Below are positions 56,413 to 64,000 of a DNA stretch of 64,000 bases, one piece after another. The translations under genes and the position numbers were made by a program. The notes below the pieces were generated by a model. It saw nothing but the letters and a program-made list of their open reading frames with translations. It ran no database searches and was not told where the DNA came from. This DNA is from Methylococcaceae bacterium. GTDB lineage: Bacteria; Pseudomonadota; Gammaproteobacteria; Methylococcales; Methylomonadaceae. The stretch is from NCBI GenBank assembly GCA_030627205.1, contig DAOUSN010000007.1, forward strand, positions 1-64,000, in the 5' to 3' direction. Position 1 is the stretch's first letter. Each line of letters begins with the position of its first letter.

Positions 56413-57927
56413 ATGAATAATATTAAAACGCTCTATACCAATCTTCGCGCCCACGTTGAATCTCACTACCCGTTACTTTATTTAGTCACTTTTGAAGAAC
56501 AACAAGCCGACCAACTTATTACTGAACTTGCTCACGAAGATCAGCGTAAAATTTACGAATGGAATCTAGCTCGCGGCATAGTCAATTTTACCCACAAACA
56601 ACCTCTAGCCGATTACTGTGATTTAGCCAGCGCTTTAGAAAATTGGCTAAATGATGAGCTAACCAATCATTTTTTAATCATCAAAGATGCACATTTAGCA
56701 CTGCATGATAATCCATTAGCGGTTGTCCGATTAAAAGCTTTAGCCCATAAATTACTACATGACAATGAAACGATCGTCACAGTCATATTATGCTCTTCAC
56801 AAGCCTGTATTCCACCAGAATTAGAAAAACTTATCACCCTGTTTGATTTACCTTTGCCCGATGAGGACAGAATTCATACGATTATTCAAAGATTTGTAGA
56901 AATGTTAGGCGATAGCATTGATAAGAAAACTTTAAATGACTTAACGCTTGCTTTTAGAGGATTAGGTGAACATGAAATTAATCAATTGCTCTATCGAAGT
57001 TATCAACGTGATGGACAAATTAGTAGTCAAGATGTTGAATTAGTTTTAAATGAAAAAGAACAAATCATCAAAAAATCAGGCATTCTTGATATGGTGTCAT
57101 CGGTTGAACAATTTGATGATATTAGTGGCTTAAAATCACTGAAAAAATGGCTCACTCAAAAGTCTTATATTTTGCATAATTTAAATGAAGCCATTGAATT
57201 TGGCGTAGAAGCTCCAAAAGGCGTTATGATTGTTGGAATGCCGGGCTGTGGTAAATCATTAACCGCAAAAGCAACCGCCGCATTATTTAAATTGCCTTTA
57301 TTACGCTTAGATGTTGGCTCATTAATGGGAAAATATGTGGGTGAAAGTGAATCAAATATGCGCCGCGCTTTAAAACTTGCAGAAGCAGTAAGCCCTTGCG
57401 TTTTATGGGTAGATGAATTAGAAAAAGCCTTTGTCGGTATTGGTAGCGGTGGTGATGGTTCAGAAGTTGCGACTCGCTTATTTGGTTACTTTTTATCATG
57501 GATGCAGGATAAAACAGGCGCGGTTTTTGTCTTAGCCACCGCTAATGATATTTCAGCATTACCGCCTGAATTATTACGCAAAGGACGTTTTGATGAAATT
57601 TTTTATGTAAATTTTCCTAATCTTAATGAACGTGAAGGGATTTTTAGTATTCATTTGAATAAACGAAATAAATACTCTCCGAGCATTGATATAAAAAAAC
57701 TAGCCGAAAAAACAGACGGGTTTTCGGGAGCAGATATTGAAGCCGTGGTAAAAGAAAGCATTGAAGTCGCTTTTATTAATAATCGTGCGACACTCACAAC
57801 CGAAAGCCTAATGAATGTTATCAATAATACTCACCCGTTAAAAGTGGTAATGAAAGATAAAGTGAAAGATAAAGTGAAAGAGTATGAAGATAAATTTAAT
57901 AGTTTGAAAATTAAGGTGGCATTTTAA
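56413..57927 (+). CDS. Ycf46-like AAA+ ATPase
   Basis: Protein of 504 residues. The N-terminal half (1-230) is helical with a degenerate NTPase-like part ([26 protein letters not shown]). The AAA+ core has Walker A GMPGCGKS at 275-282, pore loop region [11 protein letters not shown], Walker [13 protein letters not shown] at 329-340 and Arg fingers in [11 protein letters not shown]. This is the chloroplast Ycf46/cyanobacterial group, of unknown bacterial function. The C-terminus has the short repeat [12 protein letters not shown]. It is the only intact multi-domain gene in the island. Confidence 0.88.
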   Translation: MNNIKTLYTNLRAHVESHYPLLYLVTFEEQQADQLITELAHEDQRKIYEWNLARGIVNFTHKQPLADYCDLASALENWLNDELTNHFLIIKDAHLALHDNPLAVVRLKALAHKLLHDNETIVTVILCSSQACIPPELEKLITLFDLPLPDEDRIHTIIQRFVEMLGDSIDKKTLNDLTLAFRGLGEHEINQLLYRSYQRDGQISSQDVELVLNEKEQIIKKSGILDMVSSVEQFDDISGLKSLKKWLTQKSYILHNLNEAIEFGVEAPKGVMIVGMPGCGKSLTAKATAALFKLPLLRLDVGSLMGKYVGESESNMRRALKLAEAVSPCVLWVDELEKAFVGIGSGGDGSEVATRLFGYFLSWMQDKTGAVFVLATANDISALPPELLRKGRFDEIFYVNFPNLNEREGIFSIHLNKRNKYSPSIDIKKLAEKTDGFSGADIEAVVKESIEVAFINNRATLTTESLMNVINNTHPLKVVMKDKVKDKVKEYEDKFNSLKIKVAF

Positions 57928-58196
57928 TATGGGGTAGGGTGCATAAGCAAAGCGTCATGCACCAAAAATTAGGACTCCTTATTACTTAATAAAGGGGGCA
58001 GATAATCAAGGAAAAATCATCAATTCTTACTCCTTGATTCTTATGTTTTTACCTTTATTTTTTGCAAAAGGTTGTTATTAAATATTATTTGTTATTTTAT
58101 TTATAAATTAATTATTTTTGAATATCACCTGATTTTGAGTGCCACCTTCAAATTTTAACATATTGATTTATACTTATATTTTAAGGTGACAACTTT
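57928..58196. other. Intergenic interval after the AAA ATPase
   Basis: No gene. It contains a REP-like palindrome GGTGCAT / ATGCACC (57938-57963) and a terminator-like hairpin AATCAAGGA / TCCTTGATT (58004-58039) followed by a T-rich stretch, then A/T-rich DNA up to the direct repeat. Confidence 0.7.
58004..58062 (+). terminator. Probable terminator after the AAA ATPase gene
   Basis: Nine-base perfect stem AATCAAGGA / TCCTTGATT with an 18-base loop, followed by CTTATGTTTTTACC and TTTATTTTTT. Confidence 0.5.
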
Positions 58197-58342
58197 ATTA
58201 AAGACACATTAAGTTTACAACTAGCAATTTCTAATGTTATAAAAGGTTATAATTAATATTTCTAGCTTAATAACCAAGCTCTTTACTATGTAATTAAGCT
58301 AGAGTAGAATGGTTTTAAATTATTTTAAACTTTCAAAAAAAT
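58197..58342 (+). repeat. Right copy of the direct repeat, carrying the sufB promoter
   Basis: Matches 51902-52041. It ends three bases before the sufB ATG and contains an intact promoter, unlike the left copy. Confidence 0.9.
58282..58310 (+). promoter_or_regulatory. Candidate sigma-70 promoter of sufB
   Basis: TTTACT, 17-base spacer, TAGAAT, 34 bases before the sufB ATG. In the left repeat copy a 5-base deletion and base changes destroy it, so the two copies give an internal comparison. Confidence 0.6.
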
Positions 58343-58344
58343 TT

Positions 58345-59790
58345 ATGTCAGTCACAAGCACAGAAATAGAAAATCTCATTGGACAAGAATACAAACAAGG
58401 TTTTGTTACTGAGTTAGAGGTTGATACCTTTCCTGTTGGTTTGGATGAAGCAGTTATTCATAAACTATCTAAAGTCAAAAATGAACCTGAGTTTATGCTT
58501 GATTATCGGTTAAAATCCTTTCGTCATTGGCAAACTATGAGTAACCCTGATTGGGGAAAACTAAAGATTGAACCGATTGATTATCAAGCAATTAGTTATT
58601 ATTCTGCCCCTAAGAATATAGAAAAACTAGGGAGTTTAGATGAAGTAGATCCGAAATTATTAGAAACCTATAAAAAATTAGGGATACCATTAGAGGAACA
58701 AAAGCAATTGGCAAATGTTGCCGTAGATGCTGTTTTTGATAGCGTCTCCGTGGCCACAACTTTTAAAGGTAAGTTACACGATGCAGGAGTTATTTTCTGT
58801 CCTATTTCCGAGGCTATTCGTGATTATCCTGAATTAATTAAACAATATTTAAGTTCTGTTGTACCTATAGAAGATAACTTTTTTGCGGCTCTAAATTCAG
58901 CTGTATTTACAGATGGCTCATTTGTCTATATTCCTAAAGGTGTGCGTTGCCCGATGGAGTTATCAACCTATTTTAGAATCAATGCCAGTAATACTGGGCA
59001 ATTTGAACGTACTTTAATTATTGCCGATGAAGGCTCGCATGTTTCTTATTTAGAAGGTTGTAGTGCGCCGCAACGTGACGAAAATCAGCTTCATGCCGCA
59101 GTGGTTGAATTAGTTATTTTAAAAGATGCAGAAATTAAATATTCTACAGTTCAAAACTGGTATCCAGGTGACAAAAATGGTAAAGGTGGAATTTATAATT
59201 TTGTAACTAAACGGGCAAATTGTCTTGGTGAGAATGCTAAAGTTTCATGGACACAAGTAGAAACAGGTTCGGCAATTACATGGAAATACCCAAGTTGTAT
59301 TCTAACTGGAGACAATTCTAGTGGTGAATTTTATTCAGTTGCATTGACCAATAATTATCAACAAGCCGACACAGGCACAAAGATGATTCATATTGGGAAA
59401 AATACGACAAGTACCATTATTTCTAAAGGTATTTCCGCAGGTAGAGCGCAAAATACTTATAGAGGGTTAGTTAAAGTGTTAAAAAATGCGGAAAATGCAC
59501 GTAATTATACTCAGTGTGATTCCTTATTAGTGGGTGATAAATGTGGAGCTCATACCTTTCCTTATCTTGAGGTTAAACAACCGACCGCACAAATTGAACA
59601 TGAAGCAACGACCTCTAAAATTAGTGAAGATCAATTATTTTTCTGCCAACAACGAGGACTTTCAGCCGAAGATGCGGTATCAATGATTGTAAATGGTTTT
59701 TGTAAGCAAGTCTTCAAAGAATTACCAATGGAATTTGCCGTTGAAGCTCAAGCATTATTAGGTATTAGTTTAGAAGGTTCAGTTGGTTAA
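58345..59790 (+). CDS. sufB: Fe-S cluster scaffold subunit SufB
   Basis: Protein of 481 residues from the ATG at 58345 ([20 protein letters not shown]). The frame is open to 58309, but that start would lie in the -10 region. Beta-helix core motifs include [38 protein letters not shown] and [21 protein letters not shown]. It assembles Fe-S clusters with SufC and SufD in the cytosol. Neither sufC nor sufD follows; the next gene is a convergent regulator 13 bases on. The suf set is thus split at least between here and sufS at 24822. Confidence 0.93.
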   Translation: MSVTSTEIENLIGQEYKQGFVTELEVDTFPVGLDEAVIHKLSKVKNEPEFMLDYRLKSFRHWQTMSNPDWGKLKIEPIDYQAISYYSAPKNIEKLGSLDEVDPKLLETYKKLGIPLEEQKQLANVAVDAVFDSVSVATTFKGKLHDAGVIFCPISEAIRDYPELIKQYLSSVVPIEDNFFAALNSAVFTDGSFVYIPKGVRCPMELSTYFRINASNTGQFERTLIIADEGSHVSYLEGCSAPQRDENQLHAAVVELVILKDAEIKYSTVQNWYPGDKNGKGGIYNFVTKRANCLGENAKVSWTQVETGSAITWKYPSCILTGDNSSGEFYSVALTNNYQQADTGTKMIHIGKNTTSTIISKGISAGRAQNTYRGLVKVLKNAENARNYTQCDSLLVGDKCGAHTFPYLEVKQPTAQIEHEATTSKISEDQLFFCQQRGLSAEDAVSMIVNGFCKQVFKELPMEFAVEAQALLGISLEGSVG

Positions 59791-59803
59791 TATTTAAGAA
59801 AAA

Positions 59804-60799
59804 TCACAAGCGGTAATTCTTGCGCTTACGCCAAAAAGTAGCACGACTCATTCCTAGTAGTTTAGCCGCTTGCGTTATTTTTCCATGGCAATCTCTTAAA
59901 GCTTGTTCAATTGCATTTTTTTCATTATCAAATTTATGGTGAGATATATTAATTGTACCTTGAGTTGATAGAGTAACTTCCCTAAATTCAGGAGGTAACT
60001 CAGACAAGCGTAAAATAGTGCCTTGTCCGACGACAAAGGCATATTCTAAAACATTTTGTAATTCCCGAATATTTCCCCGCCATGGGTAATCTAACAACAC
60101 ACGCATCGCTTCTGGATCAATGGTTTCTATTTGACGAAACCCCTTTTGATTGTGTAACTCTATGAAGTGTGCGAGTAATAAATTAATATCTTCACGACGT
60201 TCACGCAAGGGAGGTAAAAAAATAGGTACAACCCGTAAACGATACATTAAATCTTCTCGAAAACGTCCTTCTTTAACTTCTTGACGTAATGAACGGTGAG
60301 TTGCTGCAACTAATCTAACATCAGCCTTATAACTTTTTGTTCCTCCCACAGGTGTGTAGGTTTTTTCTTGAATCACTCGTAATAATTTTGCCTGTAACTC
60401 CAAAGGTAATTCACCGACTTCATCTAAAAATAAAGTTCCTCTTTCTGCTTGATTAAATAAACCAGAATGATTTTTAATTGCCCCGCTAAATGCCCCCCGA
60501 ACATGACCAAATAATTCACTCTCTAATAAATTTAAAGATAATGCGGCGCAATTAATGGCAATAAAAGGTTTATTACAGCGTGAACTTAAGCTATGAATAG
60601 CACAGGCAACCAGTTCTTTTCCTGTTCCACTTTCACCTCGTACTAAGACGGTGACATCGGTTTTTGCAGCACTTTTAATAATTTGAAAGACAGGCTGCAT
60701 CTGAGGAGAACGACTTAAAATGCCATGAAAATTTTGCTGTAAGGATGAGTTTATTTCAAGAGTATGTAGCCAATTTTTTAATTGAGAAATTTGTTTCAT
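59804..60799 (-). CDS. Sigma-54 activator without sensor domain (FisR/PspF-like)
   Basis: AAA+ enhancer-binding protein of 331 residues. Only about 24 residues precede the AAA+ domain, so no receiver, PAS or GAF sensor is present. Walker A GESGTGKE at 55-62, sigma-54-contact loop GAFSGA at 102-107 (usual GAFTGA, Thr to Ser) and Walker B GTLFLDEVGEL. The C-terminus has a Fis-type helix-turn-helix (KITQAAKLLGMSRATFWRKR). It is divergent from the persulfide dioxygenase gene and its -24/-12 promoter, which is the probable target. FisR, which activates persulfide dioxygenase genes elsewhere, has an N-terminal sensing region missing here; PspF is the known sensor-less relative. Confidence 0.88.
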   Translation of the reverse strand: MKQISQLKNWLHTLEINSSLQQNFHGILSRSPQMQPVFQIIKSAAKTDVTVLVRGESGTGKELVACAIHSLSSRCNKPFIAINCAALSLNLLESELFGHVRGAFSGAIKNHSGLFNQAERGTLFLDEVGELPLELQAKLLRVIQEKTYTPVGGTKSYKADVRLVAATHRSLRQEVKEGRFREDLMYRLRVVPIFLPPLRERREDINLLLAHFIELHNQKGFRQIETIDPEAMRVLLDYPWRGNIRELQNVLEYAFVVGQGTILRLSELPPEFREVTLSTQGTINISHHKFDNEKNAIEQALRDCHGKITQAAKLLGMSRATFWRKRKNYRL

Positions 60800-60851
60800 T
60801 ATGTTTTATTATGTTTCATTAGTTATGTCTCATTGAAACACTGATGAAACA
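60792..60851. promoter_or_regulatory. Candidate enhancer sites for the sigma-54 activator
   Basis: Five heptamers: TGTTTCA at 60792 and 60812, TGTCTCA-T-TGAAACA at 60826-60840 (near-perfect palindrome) and TGAAACA at 60845. The palindrome centre is about 92 bp upstream of the -24 element, a normal enhancer distance. The first site overlaps the regulator start codon. Confidence 0.65.
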
Positions 60852-60924
60852 AATCAACAAGCATTTAAACATTATAAAATAAAAAATAACTTGAATTACA
60901 ATAGCTTATAAATTAAAGTGCCGT

Positions 60925-60940
60925 TGGCATTGTCTTTGCT
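60925..60940 (+). promoter_or_regulatory. Sigma-54 (-24/-12) promoter
   Basis: TGGCATT, four bases, TTGCT, with GG and GC exactly ten bases apart, as sigma-54 requires. It lies about 59 bases before the ATG of the persulfide dioxygenase-rhodanese gene. Confidence 0.8.
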
Positions 60941-60998
60941 TTTAAAAGGAATGTCATTATATTTTTCAATAGCCCTTATTCTTTAGTAGGAGAACCTC

Positions 60999-62084
60999 AT
61001 GATATTTAGACAATTTTTTGATGATGCAACTTGGACTTACACCTATTTAATTGCAGATCCAAAAACGAAAGAATCCATCATTATTGATCCTGTTAATACG
61101 CAAATTGAGGTTTATTTACAATTATTAGCATCGGAAAATTTAACCCTAAAGTATTCTTTAGAAAGCCATGTTCATGCCGATCATATCACCGCAGGAGGGT
61201 TATTGCGTCAAAAAACAGGGACAAAAACAGCGGTTAGTGGTTTATGTGGCGCAGAAACGGCTGATGTTCAAATTGAAGATGGCGATGTGTTTGAATTTGG
61301 AGATGAAATTATTAAAGTTATTTCAACGCCAGGACATACACCAGGGAGTATTTCTTTCCTATGGCGTGACCGTTTACTTTCAGGTGATTCATTATTTATT
61401 GGGGGCTGTGGTCGAACTGATTTTCAAGGCGGTGATGCAGGGGCTTTATATGATGCGATTACACAACGTTTATTTACCCTACCTGATGATACTTTAGTTT
61501 ACCCCGGTCATGATTATCAAGGGCGTTGGGTCTCGACAATTCAACAAGAAAAAACTAACAATCCCCGATTAACAGGAAAGTCACGGGAAGAATTCATTGA
61601 GATTATGGAAAATCTAAATTTACCGCATCCTAAGCTAATTAACGAAGCCGTTCCTGCAAATCGTTATTGTGGTTTGGATGAAGATGAATGCCAAGATGCA
61701 GTGGTACGTAGAGAATTAAGTTTACCTAAACGTAATCTGGGAACAGGGGCTGATAAAGTTGCGGCGGCTAAACAAGTGATTACCGAAGTGACCGTTGAAA
61801 CGGCTAAAAAACTTATTGCTGAAGGGCGTATTTCAGTAGTTGATGTGCGTGAAGGCGAAGAATATAACGCTGGGCATCTTGATGATGCGATTTTATTACC
61901 GCGTGGCGTTTTGGAATTTAAACTTACCAATTTTTCTGAATTAAACGATAAATCTGCAGCAGTTTTAGTTTATTGTCGCACTGGAGGACGTTCAGCATTG
62001 GCGGCACAAACTTTGCAGGAATTGGGTTATAACAATGTCTTATCTATGATTGGTGGTTTTGAGGCTTGGTCTAAAACAGTTTAA
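60999..62084 (+). CDS. Persulfide dioxygenase-rhodanese fusion
   Basis: Protein of 361 residues with two domains. The N-terminal ETHE1-type metallo-beta-lactamase domain (about 1-240) has HVHADH at 57-62, TPGHTPGS and GDSLFIGGCGRTDFQGG with YPGHDYQG. ETHE1 enzymes oxidise glutathione persulfide to sulfite using a mononuclear iron. The C-terminal rhodanese domain (about 260-361) has VVDVREGEEYNAGHLDDA and catalytic Cys in VYCRTGGRS. Natural fusions of this kind link sulfane-sulfur transfer and oxidation. AGGAG precedes the ATG, and a sigma-54 promoter with enhancer sites lies upstream. Confidence 0.93.
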   Translation: MIFRQFFDDATWTYTYLIADPKTKESIIIDPVNTQIEVYLQLLASENLTLKYSLESHVHADHITAGGLLRQKTGTKTAVSGLCGAETADVQIEDGDVFEFGDEIIKVISTPGHTPGSISFLWRDRLLSGDSLFIGGCGRTDFQGGDAGALYDAITQRLFTLPDDTLVYPGHDYQGRWVSTIQQEKTNNPRLTGKSREEFIEIMENLNLPHPKLINEAVPANRYCGLDEDECQDAVVRRELSLPKRNLGTGADKVAAAKQVITEVTVETAKKLIAEGRISVVDVREGEEYNAGHLDDAILLPRGVLEFKLTNFSELNDKSAAVLVYCRTGGRSALAAQTLQELGYNNVLSMIGGFEAWSKTV

Positions 62085-62099
62085 AATTACATCAATAAG

Positions 62100-62126
62100 A
62101 AAGCATGATAATGTCATGCTTTTTAA
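62100..62126 (+). terminator. Terminator after the dioxygenase gene
   Basis: Perfect nine-base stem AAAGCATGA / TCATGCTTT with a five-base loop, then TTTAATAAA. Confidence 0.85.
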
Positions 62127-62170
62127 TAAAAAATAATTATAAAAATATAAATTAGAAATGAAAAATTAAA

Positions 62171-62842
62171 ATGAAAATGAAAATGAAACTTAAATTGTTA
62201 GTCAGTTCTGTATTATTAATACTGGCAACGCAGGCGGTGAATGCGGTTGAGCCAGTGAAAGCTGCTGAGCCAGTGAAGGTTGTTGATCATACCCACACTA
62301 TCACGAAAGATACTGAAACACTTGCAAAAATTAAGGACTTAGTGCTGGGGCCTAGAGAAAAAGTTTATAATGAAACTTTTAATCCCCGTCAAAAAGAGTA
62401 TCCGAATCATTTAGGCTTTAATGATTTACATATTCAAGCGATTAGACATTTAAAACCTGATACCCATGATATTCATGATCCTAAATTACAGGTTATTGTT
62501 CATCATCATTGTAAAGCTTATGAAGATTCAACCTTGTTATGTTTAATGTTTCATTCGGGAATGAAAGATCAAGATAAGCCGATGGGATTTGAATATATTA
62601 TTACCACTGCCCAATATAATAAATTACCTAAAGATGAAAAAAAATATTGGCATTATCATGCTGTAGAAATTCCTCGCGCACATGCAACCTTTCCTGATTT
62701 AACGGATGAAGAAGCCGCAAAAATTCTACCTGCTGTTAATGAAACTTACGGAAAAGTGATTTATTTTAAACAGCCTCAAGATGATATGCCTTTAGGTGAA
62801 CCGTATATTATGATGGTTCAAGACATGCCTGAACAAGAGTAG
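62171..62842 (+). CDS. Exported DUF1264 (OBAP-like) protein
   Basis: Protein of 223 residues with a signal peptide (MKMKMKLKLL start, cleavage after VNA) and a short repeat EPVKAAEPVKVV. The rest is the DUF1264 domain, shared with plant oil-body-associated proteins: DLHIQAIRHLK, VHHHCKAYEDSTLLCLMFHSG, PMGFEYIITTAQYNKLP and YWHYHAVEIPRAHATFPDL. His-rich positions (VHHHC, WHYH) suggest metal or haem contact, but no function is established. The start could be any of three adjacent Met codons. Confidence 0.82.
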   Translation: MKMKMKLKLLVSSVLLILATQAVNAVEPVKAAEPVKVVDHTHTITKDTETLAKIKDLVLGPREKVYNETFNPRQKEYPNHLGFNDLHIQAIRHLKPDTHDIHDPKLQVIVHHHCKAYEDSTLLCLMFHSGMKDQDKPMGFEYIITTAQYNKLPKDEKKYWHYHAVEIPRAHATFPDLTDEEAAKILPAVNETYGKVIYFKQPQDDMPLGEPYIMMVQDMPEQE

Positions 62843-62854
62843 TTGTTAATTAAC

Positions 62855-62890
62855 ACTCAGAGATGTAAAAGAATGACATCTCTGAGTAGT
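62855..62890 (+). terminator. Hairpin abutting the cytochrome c peroxidase-like gene
   Basis: Perfect 12-base stem ACTCAGAGATGT / ACATCTCTGAGT with a nine-base loop, followed by AGTTTTG. It ends about ten bases before the next start codon at 62898, so it may also act as a leader or attenuator. Confidence 0.7.
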
Positions 62891-62897
62891 TTTGTTT

Positions 62898-63950
62898 ATG
62901 GAAAGTGTGATGGGCTTTATATTAATATTATTAATAGTGAATTTAGGCTTAACTAAACAAGTTTTAGCCGATAATTTATTAGGACTTCCGGCTTTAATTA
63001 TTCCCAAAGATAATTTACAAACGCCTGAAAAAATTAAATTAGGACAGCGTTTATTTAATGATAAACGTTTAAGCGCAGATGGTTCAATTAGTTGTGCCAG
63101 TTGTCATCATAGTGATAAAGCGTTTACTGATGGCTTGAAAACGGCAAAAGGAATCAACGGATTAACAGGCACTCGTAACGCGCCTACGGTGATGAATGCG
63201 GCTTTTTATCAACGTTTTTTTGTCGATGGACGTGCTAAAAGTTTAGAAGCACAAGCCTTAGGACCATTAACGAATCCTATTGAACATGGTTTAAAAAATT
63301 CACAGGCGATTATTGATATTATTAAAGCAGATGCAAATTATCGACGTGATTTTAAAGCGGTTTTTAAGGTTGATGAAATAACGCCGCTGCATATTGGCAA
63401 AGCTATTGCCAGTTTTGAACGAACTTTAATCGGAGGAAACTCTAAGTTCGATCAATATTATTTTGGTCGTGATCGAAGCCAATTATCTAAAAGTGCCGCG
63501 CGTGGATTAAGAATTTTCAGACGTAAAGGCAATTGTGCAAATTGCCATGAAATCTCTTGGAATAATGCCCGTTTTACCGATAATCGTTTTTATAATATTG
63601 GCGTAGGCTCAAAACAGTTAAAACCTTTTTTTGCGATGATGAAACAAGGGCAAATAGAAGATTCTTTAACGCCACTTCAACGTTCAGAATTAGGTCGTTT
63701 TAGAGTGACTAAAATAATTAGTGATATAGGAAAATTTAAAACCCCTACGTTACGCAATATTGCTTTAACAGCACCTTATATGCACGATGGCAGTATGAAA
63801 ACATTAGCGGAAGTGATTGATTATTACGATAAAGGCGGGGATAAAAATCCTTGGCTTGATTCGGCTATTTTCCCCCTTAATTTTACGAAGCAAGAAAAAC
63901 AAGATTTAGAAAATTTTCTAGGAAGTTTAACGTCACAAGTTAAAAAATAA
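62898..63950 (+). CDS. Di-haem cytochrome c peroxidase family protein
   Basis: Protein of about 350 residues from the ATG at 62898 (62910 is also possible); the frame opens at a TTG. Signal peptide (core GFILILLIVNLGL, cleavage after VLA). Two CxxCH haem sites: CASCHH near 75 and CANCHE near 215. KLGQRLFNDKRLSADGSIS, SYM-type YMHDGSMKTLAEVIDYYDKGG and KTPTLRNIALTAPY are diagnostic of the CcpA/MauG family. It may remove periplasmic hydrogen peroxide or, like MauG, modify a protein. No partner is seen. Confidence 0.9.
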   Translation: MESVMGFILILLIVNLGLTKQVLADNLLGLPALIIPKDNLQTPEKIKLGQRLFNDKRLSADGSISCASCHHSDKAFTDGLKTAKGINGLTGTRNAPTVMNAAFYQRFFVDGRAKSLEAQALGPLTNPIEHGLKNSQAIIDIIKADANYRRDFKAVFKVDEITPLHIGKAIASFERTLIGGNSKFDQYYFGRDRSQLSKSAARGLRIFRRKGNCANCHEISWNNARFTDNRFYNIGVGSKQLKPFFAMMKQGQIEDSLTPLQRSELGRFRVTKIISDIGKFKTPTLRNIALTAPYMHDGSMKTLAEVIDYYDKGGDKNPWLDSAIFPLNFTKQEKQDLENFLGSLTSQVKK

Positions 63951-64000
63951 CGTAATTAAGATAATTGACTCTATTAATAATGGATATTGAACTAAGTGAA

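Noticed and set aside
52560-58000. CRISPR array among the repeats
   Set aside because: The repeats are few, palindromic and irregularly spaced, with no unique spacers and no cas genes.
58309-58344. Upstream start of sufB at 58309
   Set aside because: This ATG lies within the -10 region of the candidate promoter, and the extra 12 residues are not SufB-like. The ATG at 58345 is better.

Overview
The window is AT-rich (about one third G+C by eye) chromosomal DNA of a gammaproteobacterium. The housekeeping genes (bioH-bioC, lptE-holA, nadA, ubiK, yifB, murA-hisG-hisD, polA, yoaA, rsmJ, ygfZ) are of gammaproteobacterial type. An exosortase/PEP-CTERM locus, an MfnE-like small amino-acid kinase (known from C1 metabolism with methanopterin/methanofuran-type cofactors), an orphan SoxX-like cytochrome, an orphan narG and a persulfide dioxygenase-rhodanese fusion suggest a methanotroph/methylotroph (Methylococcales-like) or a sulfur-oxidising relative (Thiotrichales-like). 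I cannot decide between them from this window. No rRNA, tRNA or CRISPR array was recognised.

Layout. 1-1.2 kb: a ComEA-like protein and a decayed IS30 transposase. 1.4-3.0 kb: bioH-bioC (pimeloyl-ACP synthesis). 3.0-8.6 kb, minus strand: a PEP-CTERM protein, a lipoprotein with many TPRs, an exosortase-EpsI fusion and inorganic pyrophosphatase. 8.7-18.8 kb: DUF2797 protein, a membrane protein, ygfZ, lptE-holA, nadA, ubiK, yifB, then a Ser/Thr kinase with Sel1 repeat overlapping an exported formylglycine-enzyme-like protein. 18.8-24.6 kb: an orphan narG between two nuclease-like genes. 24.8-34.4 kb: sufS, rsmJ, a patatin-like membrane protein, two proteins of unknown role, cinA, uup and the MfnE-like kinase. 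34.4-40.7 kb: murA-hisG-hisD, mltB, a 50-residue membrane protein with a possible sRNA in its 3' region, a LysR regulator and a rhodanese. 40.7-45.2 kb, minus strand: a type I secretion ABC/HlyD pair and two tandem TerD proteins. 45.3-51.9 kb: polA, thiD-thiE, soxX-like, yoaA.

51.9-58.3 kb is a mobile and decaying island between two imperfect direct repeats of about 140 bp; the right copy carries the sufB promoter. It holds two generations of a two-gene unit: a predicted PD-(D/E)XK-type nuclease with a glycine-rich hydrophobic C-terminus, followed by a small protein. It also holds a Phd/ParE toxin-antitoxin pair whose toxin is frameshifted at an A7 tract, several REP-type palindromes, a REP-associated transposase with one nonsense codon, and an intact Ycf46-like AAA ATPase. 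58.3-64 kb: sufB, a sensor-less sigma-54 activator divergent from a persulfide dioxygenase-rhodanese gene with a clear -24/-12 promoter and upstream TGTTTCA/TGAAACA sites, a DUF1264 protein and a di-haem cytochrome c peroxidase-like protein.

The most notable points are the island with its direct repeats and duplicated nuclease module, the sigma-54 circuit for persulfide oxidation, the orphan narG, and the 3'-UTR sRNA candidate with an anti-Shine-Dalgarno loop. Sequence comparisons were made by eye; family names come from recognised motifs, not searches.
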